DNA from: Ascidiaceihabitans sp.
Lineage (GTDB): Bacteria; Pseudomonadota; Alphaproteobacteria; Rhodobacterales; Rhodobacteraceae
NCBI GenBank assembly: GCA_028825475.1
Contig: JAPKAB010000001.1
Coordinates: 124,001-188,000, forward strand
Direction of reading: 5' to 3'
DNA: 64,000 nt
Part shown: positions 59,504 through 64,000 of the stretch, piece by piece
Layout of the letters: the number at the start of each line of letters is the position of its first letter
How positions within the stretch are numbered: position 1 is the stretch's first letter
Made by a program: the position numbers and the translations under genes
The notes under the pieces: model-generated
The model's input: only the letters and a program-made list of their open reading frames with translations
Database searches by the model: none
What the model was told of the DNA's origin: nothing

Positions 59504-61276
59504 ATGAGCACAGATCAAATCATATTATTCTCTCTCTTTGGCGCGGTCTTTGGCCTGTTATTGTGGGGTCGTTTTCGTTATGACATCGTTGCCTTTTCGG
59601 CCCTGATGGTCGGGGTTGTCCTTGGGGTCGTACCCCAAAAAGACGCCTTTGCAGGCTTTGGGCATCCTGCAACCTTGGTGGTCGCTCTTGTCCTTGTTGT
59701 TTCCGCAGGACTGGTTCGTTCTGGCGCTGTGTTCTTGATCACGCGCACTCTTGTCGATGCGAGCCGATCACTTGGGGCTCACATCACCTTGATGGGCGCG
59801 ATTGGTGGTATCCTATCCGCCTTCATGAACAACGTTGCCGCATTGGCCCTTTTGATGCCCGTTGACGTTCAAACTGCACGCAAGGCTGGTCGCAGTCCGG
59901 GCCTGTCTCTTATGCCTCTAAGCTTTGCTACGATCCTTGGTGGCATGGTGACATTGATCGGTACCCCACCCAATATCATCATCGCTGCTATCCGCGAAGA
60001 AAGCCTTGGTGCGCCGTTCAAGATGTTTGACTTTGCCCCCGTTGGCGGTATCGCAGCCATTGCAGGCATGACATTCGTGGCTTTGGTCGGTTGGCGCTTA
60101 ATCCCGCCGCGTGATGAAAGTTCGTCCACATCAGACGATCTAGCTGAATATATTGCCGAATTGACTGTTCCAGAGGACAGTAAGCATATTGGCAAACGCC
60201 TCTCAGAACTTGAGCCCGAAGCTGATAAAACTGACGTTGCCATCCTTGGCCTTATTCGTGATGGGAAGCGTCACTATGGCCAAGCACGCAACACCGCGCT
60301 GAAAGCAGGCGATGCGCTTGTACTTGAGGCAACGCCTGATGCGTTGGATGAATTCCGAACATCACTCAATTTGGCACTTTCAGACACTGAACGCACAGAA
60401 CGCCTTAACGCCGCCGGTGAAGGCGTCGAGATCATCGAAGTCGTGGTCAAAGATACCAGCCGTTTGGTGGACCGAACAGCAGAAGCCGTCGGCCTAGCCT
60501 GGCGCCAAAGTGCTGTGTTGATGGGCATTTCACGTGGCGATACCCGCATTAAAAATCAGGTTCGCAAAACACCGATTCAACCGGGCGACATTTTGTTGCT
60601 GTTAGTCCCTCGTAATCGTGGCCATGACGTGACGGATTGGTTGGGATGTTTACCGCTTGCTGACCGCGGTCTGGCCGTAACAGAGAATAGCAAAGTTTGG
60701 CTGGCAATTGGTATGTTTGCAGGGGCAGTTATCGCCGCAAGCCTTGGCCTTATCTATCTACCTGTCGCTTTGGGCCTTGTCGTGATTGCCTACGTTCTAA
60801 CACGCATCGTGCCGTTGTCTGAACTATACACACACATCGAATGGCCCGTTGTCGTTTTGTTAGGCTCGATGATCCCCCTTGGTGCTGCGCTTGAAACATC
60901 TGGTGGGACTGAGCTGATCTCTGGTGCATTGTTGGGATGGACAGCTGGTATGCCGGCATGGGCGGTTCTGACTGTTCTGATGATCGTTACGATGACTCTA
61001 TCAGATGTTTTGAACAACACAGCGACCACAATCGTTGCAGCGCCCGTTGGCATTCAGATGGCACAGTCCCTTGGTGTGTCACCCGACCCATTCTTAATGG
61101 CTGTGGCGGTTGCGGCATCTTCTGCATTCCTCACACCTATTGGGCACAAGAATAACACGCTTATTTTGGGTCCAGGCGGATATTCCTTCGGTGATTATTG
61201 GCGTATGGGCCTTCCACTTGAGATTATAATCGTCGCCGTTTCGATCCCCGCAATTCTTGTATTCTGGCCGCTATAA
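59504..61276 (+). CDS. SLC13-family permease with two TrkA-C domains
   Basis: The 590-residue protein has about 12 helices in two halves separated by two cytosolic RCK_C/TrkA-C domains (about 210-285: LTVPEDSKHIGKRLSELEPE..., and about 305-375: VVVKDTSRLVDRTAEAVGLA...). Helix-loop motifs SAFMNNVAALALLMPV and DVLNNTATTIVAAPVG match the SNT-type substrate and Na+ sites of divalent anion:sodium symporters. Likely substrates are sulfate, organic acids or sulfonates. It is followed by a bile-acid-symporter-type gene on the same strand. Confidence 0.93.
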   Translation: MSTDQIILFSLFGAVFGLLLWGRFRYDIVAFSALMVGVVLGVVPQKDAFAGFGHPATLVVALVLVVSAGLVRSGAVFLITRTLVDASRSLGAHITLMGAIGGILSAFMNNVAALALLMPVDVQTARKAGRSPGLSLMPLSFATILGGMVTLIGTPPNIIIAAIREESLGAPFKMFDFAPVGGIAAIAGMTFVALVGWRLIPPRDESSSTSDDLAEYIAELTVPEDSKHIGKRLSELEPEADKTDVAILGLIRDGKRHYGQARNTALKAGDALVLEATPDALDEFRTSLNLALSDTERTERLNAAGEGVEIIEVVVKDTSRLVDRTAEAVGLAWRQSAVLMGISRGDTRIKNQVRKTPIQPGDILLLLVPRNRGHDVTDWLGCLPLADRGLAVTENSKVWLAIGMFAGAVIAASLGLIYLPVALGLVVIAYVLTRIVPLSELYTHIEWPVVVLLGSMIPLGAALETSGGTELISGALLGWTAGMPAWAVLTVLMIVTMTLSDVLNNTATTIVAAPVGIQMAQSLGVSPDPFLMAVAVAASSAFLTPIGHKNNTLILGPGGYSFGDYWRMGLPLEIIIVAVSIPAILVFWPL

Positions 61277-61353
61277 CACGCAAAAGTAGAAACTTTACTT
61301 GCAAGACTGCGCTGATAACTTATTACATAAGTTATTTGAGTTGGAAATTTTAA

Positions 61354-62211
61354 GTGAATACTTTTGTAAATGTGGCTTTGCCGCTGTCGTTGGTGATCAT
61401 CATGTTGTCACTCGGCATTGGACTAACACTCAATGATTTCAAACGCGTTTTGAAGCGCCCACATGCATTCGGCCTTGGTGCAGGTGCGCAAATCGTATTT
61501 GTGCCTTTAATAGCTTACCTGTTGATCTTAGCATTTGGCATAACGAGTGAATTGGCTGCTGGCGTCATGTTACTGTCGCTTTGCCCAGGTGGTGCTACTA
61601 CTAATATCATCGCAAAAGTTGCGAAAGGGGATGTCGCGCTGTCGGTCTCTTTAACCGCAGTCGTCAGCCTTCTTAGCATTCTGACAGTGCCATTTGTTGC
61701 TGCTTGGTCCGTGATTCACTTTATGGGTGCTGAAGCACCAGAAGTTACGATAACGGGCCTTGCGCTGGCTGTTTTTGTCATCACAACATTGCCAGTACTC
61801 CTCGGGATGGCCATCCGACATTTTAAACCCGCCTTTTCAATCCGTGTTGAACCAGCTTTCTCACTCATTGGTGTTGCACTGTTCGCCTTGATTGTCGTTG
61901 CTGCGCTAATCAGCGGCTGGCAGACTTTCATGGACAACTTCGCTACATTAGGTCCGATCTTAATTGCGCTCGGCCTATCACTTCTGATCATGGGCTTTTT
62001 CGTTGCGAAATTTTCAGGACTGGAGCGGAATGAAGTGAAATCCATTTCGATCGAAGTAGGCTTGCAAAACGCTACAGTTGGTATTGCGTTGGCCTCGATC
62101 ATCTCGACCCAATCAGATGGGTTCTCTGACATGGGACTGCCATCAGCAGTTTATGGCATCTTGATGTATATCGTGGCGGCACCCTTTGTATTTTGGTACC
62201 GAAAAACTTAA
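61354..62211 (+). CDS. bile acid:sodium symporter family protein
   Basis: The 285-residue protein has nine to ten helices with the BASS motifs LSLCPGGATTNIIAKVAKGD and ISIEVGLQNATVGIALA, which form the Na+-binding crossover; homologues transport bile acids, pantoate, pyruvate or related organic anions. A GTG is used as start. It lies 77 bases after the SLC13 gene with no terminator between, so the two may be co-transcribed; a shared organic-acid substrate is plausible but not shown. Confidence 0.92.
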   Translation: MNTFVNVALPLSLVIIMLSLGIGLTLNDFKRVLKRPHAFGLGAGAQIVFVPLIAYLLILAFGITSELAAGVMLLSLCPGGATTNIIAKVAKGDVALSVSLTAVVSLLSILTVPFVAAWSVIHFMGAEAPEVTITGLALAVFVITTLPVLLGMAIRHFKPAFSIRVEPAFSLIGVALFALIVVAALISGWQTFMDNFATLGPILIALGLSLLIMGFFVAKFSGLERNEVKSISIEVGLQNATVGIALASIISTQSDGFSDMGLPSAVYGILMYIVAAPFVFWYRKT

Positions 62212-62227
62212 GGGGCCCGAAGGCCCC
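62212..62227 (-). terminator. hairpin terminator of the small minus-strand gene
   Basis: GGGGCC-cgaa-GGCCCC with a TTCG-type loop on the minus strand is followed by TTAAGTTTTT, just past the convergent stop codons. Confidence 0.7.
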
Positions 62228-62264
62228 AAAACATATTCCAATACTGCAGCTACAAAAGATTGAA

Positions 62265-62465
62265 CTACTTCTTCGCTTTTGCAGCCACTTCAGCAGCCTT
62301 CACAACGGCCTTTTCTTCCTTCGTCATCTTGTTGCCCCAGCTGTTGTTGCTGATGCCCAGATCACTTGGCATTGGTTTGGTTTTGCCGCGACTGACTTTG
62401 CCACCTTTCTCAAGGAATTGTTTGATCAGGTCTTCGTCTGTCGTTTCTTTGATAACTTGTTTCAT
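62265..62465 (-). CDS. small lysine-rich conserved protein (66 residues)
   Basis: The 66-residue soluble protein is basic and helical at both ends: MKQVIKETTDEDLIKQFLEK, a central GGKVSRGKTKPMPSDLGISN segment, and KMTKEEKAVVKAAEVAAKAK. GAGG precedes the ATG. I do not know its family; the lysine/alanine-rich tail could bind nucleic acid. It is a single short gene between the bile-acid-symporter gene and the second SLC13 gene with its own terminator. Confidence 0.7.
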   Translation of the reverse strand: MKQVIKETTDEDLIKQFLEKGGKVSRGKTKPMPSDLGISNNSWGNKMTKEEKAVVKAAEVAAKAKK

Positions 62466-62532
62466 GTGTAAAACCTCGGGTGAAAAATGGGATCAAAGTG
62501 ATTTCGTAATCTTAGGTCACTATAGGGCAAAG

Positions 62533-64000
62533 TCACAAGGGCCAAAGAATTGGAATAACCGCTGATGCTAGAACTCCGATGCTAAGGTTCAAGGGAATAC
62601 CAACGCGCATAAAGTCTGTGAATTTATAGCCACCCGGACCGTAAACCAACATATTGGTTTGATACCCGATTGGCGTGGCAAAACTGGCAGAGGCCGCAAC
62701 CATAACCGCCACAACAAGCGGACGCGGGTCAATCCCAAGGGCTGTGGCCAACCCAATAGCGATGGGTGTCACCACGACGGCCACTGCATTGTTGCTAACC
62801 AATTCAGTCAACACTGAGGTCAATAAATAGATAGCCCAGATAATGAGGAAGGGCGGCAAATTGCCCAGTGCCGGCGCAATTGCATTCACGATCAGTGCAA
62901 CGGCACCCGATGCCTCAAGTGCCGCACCAATGGCAAGCATCGAAAAAATTAGCGCCAGAAGACGGCCATCCACAAAGGAAAACGCTTCTTCCGCATCTAT
63001 GCAGCGTGTGATCAAAACAAACGAAACCGCTAGGATCGATAGCAAGAAGATTGGTGCGACACCAAGTGCTGCCAAGGTCACCAGCCCAATAAGCGCCGCA
63101 ATAACGAGCGGCGCGTGGCTTCGACGAAACGCACGCGCAGACGGTTTGGACACGTCAACCATTTCCATCTCAATCGACAGACGTTGAATATCCGCAGGCG
63201 CACCTTCTAGCAAAAGGGTGTCGCCCACTTTAACAATCAAATCGTCCAACTGACGCCCAATATTCTGGTTACGGCGATGAACAGCCAATGGATAAACCGC
63301 GAACCGACGGCGTAGGCGCAGTGACCCCAATGAACGGCCAATCATTTTACAACCGGGTGTAATCAATGCCTCAACGGTTGTGGTCTCCACCGCAGAAACT
63401 TGGTCAACACGCTTTAGTTCTTTGTTTCGCTGCAGTGACAACAGTTCAGTAATTTGGGTTCGCAAAACGACGCGGTCACCCACGGCCAGCTCAACACCCT
63501 GAAGATTGCGGCGTAAAGACCGATCGCCACGAATAACATCGATCAAGCGCACACCTTCGCGTTTGAACAATTGAACGCCAGTGACTTCGCGACCGATCAA
63601 GTTGGATTCGGGGGGAATGACCGCTTCGGTAAAGAACTTCATGCGGGACCTATCGGACAACAAGTCCGTCATGCTTTCGCGATCCGGCAACAACATCGGT
63701 GCGACAAAGCGTAAATAGATCATGCCCCAAATCACAAGGATAATACCCAGCGGCGTAACCTCGAAAATCGTAAATCCAGCCAACCCTTGGGCACGGGCGA
63801 CACCATCAACCAACAAGTTGGTCGATGTCCCGATCAAAGTCAGTGTCCCACCCAAAATCGCGGCGTAGCTCAGCGGGATTAGCATCTTAGACGAGGCAAT
63901 GCCCATAGTCTTGGCAAGCTGAACAAACACAGGGATCATCACAACCACAACAGGCGTGTTCGACACAATTGCTGATGACAGCACGACAAAGGTCATCAGC
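62533..64000 (-). CDS. SLC13-family permease (C-terminal part, start outside window)
   Basis: The frame is open from the stop at 62533 to the window edge. The visible 489 residues contain helices and the SNTPVVVVMIPVFVQLA half-site motif near the upstream edge, two TrkA-C domains (FFTEAVIPPESNLIGREVTG, and TVEALITPGCKMIGRSLGSL), then five helices with ELVSNNAVAVVVTPIAIGLA, the second Na+/anion motif. Roughly the first 100 residues, including helices 1-3, lie beyond 64000. It is similar in layout to the 59504 gene but is not a copy. Substrate unknown. Confidence 0.92.
   Translation of the reverse strand, partial: LMTFVVLSSAIVSNTPVVVVMIPVFVQLAKTMGIASSKMLIPLSYAAILGGTLTLIGTSTNLLVDGVARAQGLAGFTIFEVTPLGIILVIWGMIYLRFVAPMLLPDRESMTDLLSDRSRMKFFTEAVIPPESNLIGREVTGVQLFKREGVRLIDVIRGDRSLRRNLQGVELAVGDRVVLRTQITELLSLQRNKELKRVDQVSAVETTTVEALITPGCKMIGRSLGSLRLRRRFAVYPLAVHRRNQNIGRQLDDLIVKVGDTLLLEGAPADIQRLSIEMEMVDVSKPSARAFRRSHAPLVIAALIGLVTLAALGVAPIFLLSILAVSFVLITRCIDAEEAFSFVDGRLLALIFSMLAIGAALEASGAVALIVNAIAPALGNLPPFLIIWAIYLLTSVLTELVSNNAVAVVVTPIAIGLATALGIDPRPLVVAVMVAASASFATPIGYQTNMLVYGPGGYKFTDFMRVGIPLNLSIGVLASAVIPILWPL

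Overview
The window looks like a chromosomal segment of a marine Rhodobacterales bacterium (Roseobacter group, Alphaproteobacteria). This is an inference from gene content and order: ppk1-ppx beside perM-hdaA; pccB, pccA and methylmalonyl-CoA mutase with an ScfR/PccR-type regulator; a betI-betC-betB-betA choline-O-sulfate operon; a DUF2937 gene between proS and lolCD; and an sdhE gene coupled to an XRE regulator. Genes are tightly packed with many ATGA or TAATG stop/start overlaps. I see no rRNA, tRNA, CRISPR array, prophage or insertion sequence.

Layout. 1-3515 (minus): the 5' part of a LysM/solute-binding protein, then a four-gene chain with stop/start overlaps at every junction (two alpha/beta hydrolases, a VOC protein, an M15-like peptidase); the second hydrolase carries an in-frame TAA. 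3715-9033: thrS, small stress and unknown genes, a cold-shock gene, thyA-folA. 9266-11712: a lipoprotein with an overlapping Slam-like outer-membrane protein, the most unusual pair in the window. 11777-18939: glyoxalase-like gene, MarR regulator, sdhE/XRE pair, aspartate aminotransferase, MATE pump, an msrQ without msrP, and an epoxide-hydrolase-like gene. 19053-22110: parE, two small membrane ORFs and a gene-free stretch with three REP-type hairpins. 22111-27481: YdcZ-like transporter, Ldh-type oxidoreductase, lolD/lolC, DUF2937, proS. 27795-34055: fasciclin protein, perM-hdaA, ppk1-ppx. 34063-38185: nuclease, J-domain, GNAT and VOC genes, nhaA.

38264-50880 is a propionate-assimilation island. 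Methylmalonyl-CoA mutase, a sulfotransferase-like gene, pccA, a string of small envelope or unknown genes and pccB lie on the minus strand; an MFS transporter and the PccR-type regulator lie on the plus strand. TTTGCAAA-type operators precede both pccB and the regulator. 50877-56856 holds a secreted nuclease and the choline-O-sulfate to glycine-betaine operon, with a perfect inverted repeat overlapping its putative promoter. 56926-64000 holds EamA and LysE exporters, yebC, and two SLC13-type permeases flanking a bile-acid:sodium-symporter family gene; the last gene runs off the window.

Together the genes describe a coastal or marine heterotroph using osmolytes (choline sulfate) and odd-chain or branched carbon (propionyl-CoA), with Na+/H+ antiport, polyphosphate turnover and many small-molecule transporters. 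The propionyl-CoA island lacks a recognisable methylmalonyl-CoA epimerase and the bet operon lacks a choline transporter, so both must rely on genes elsewhere.
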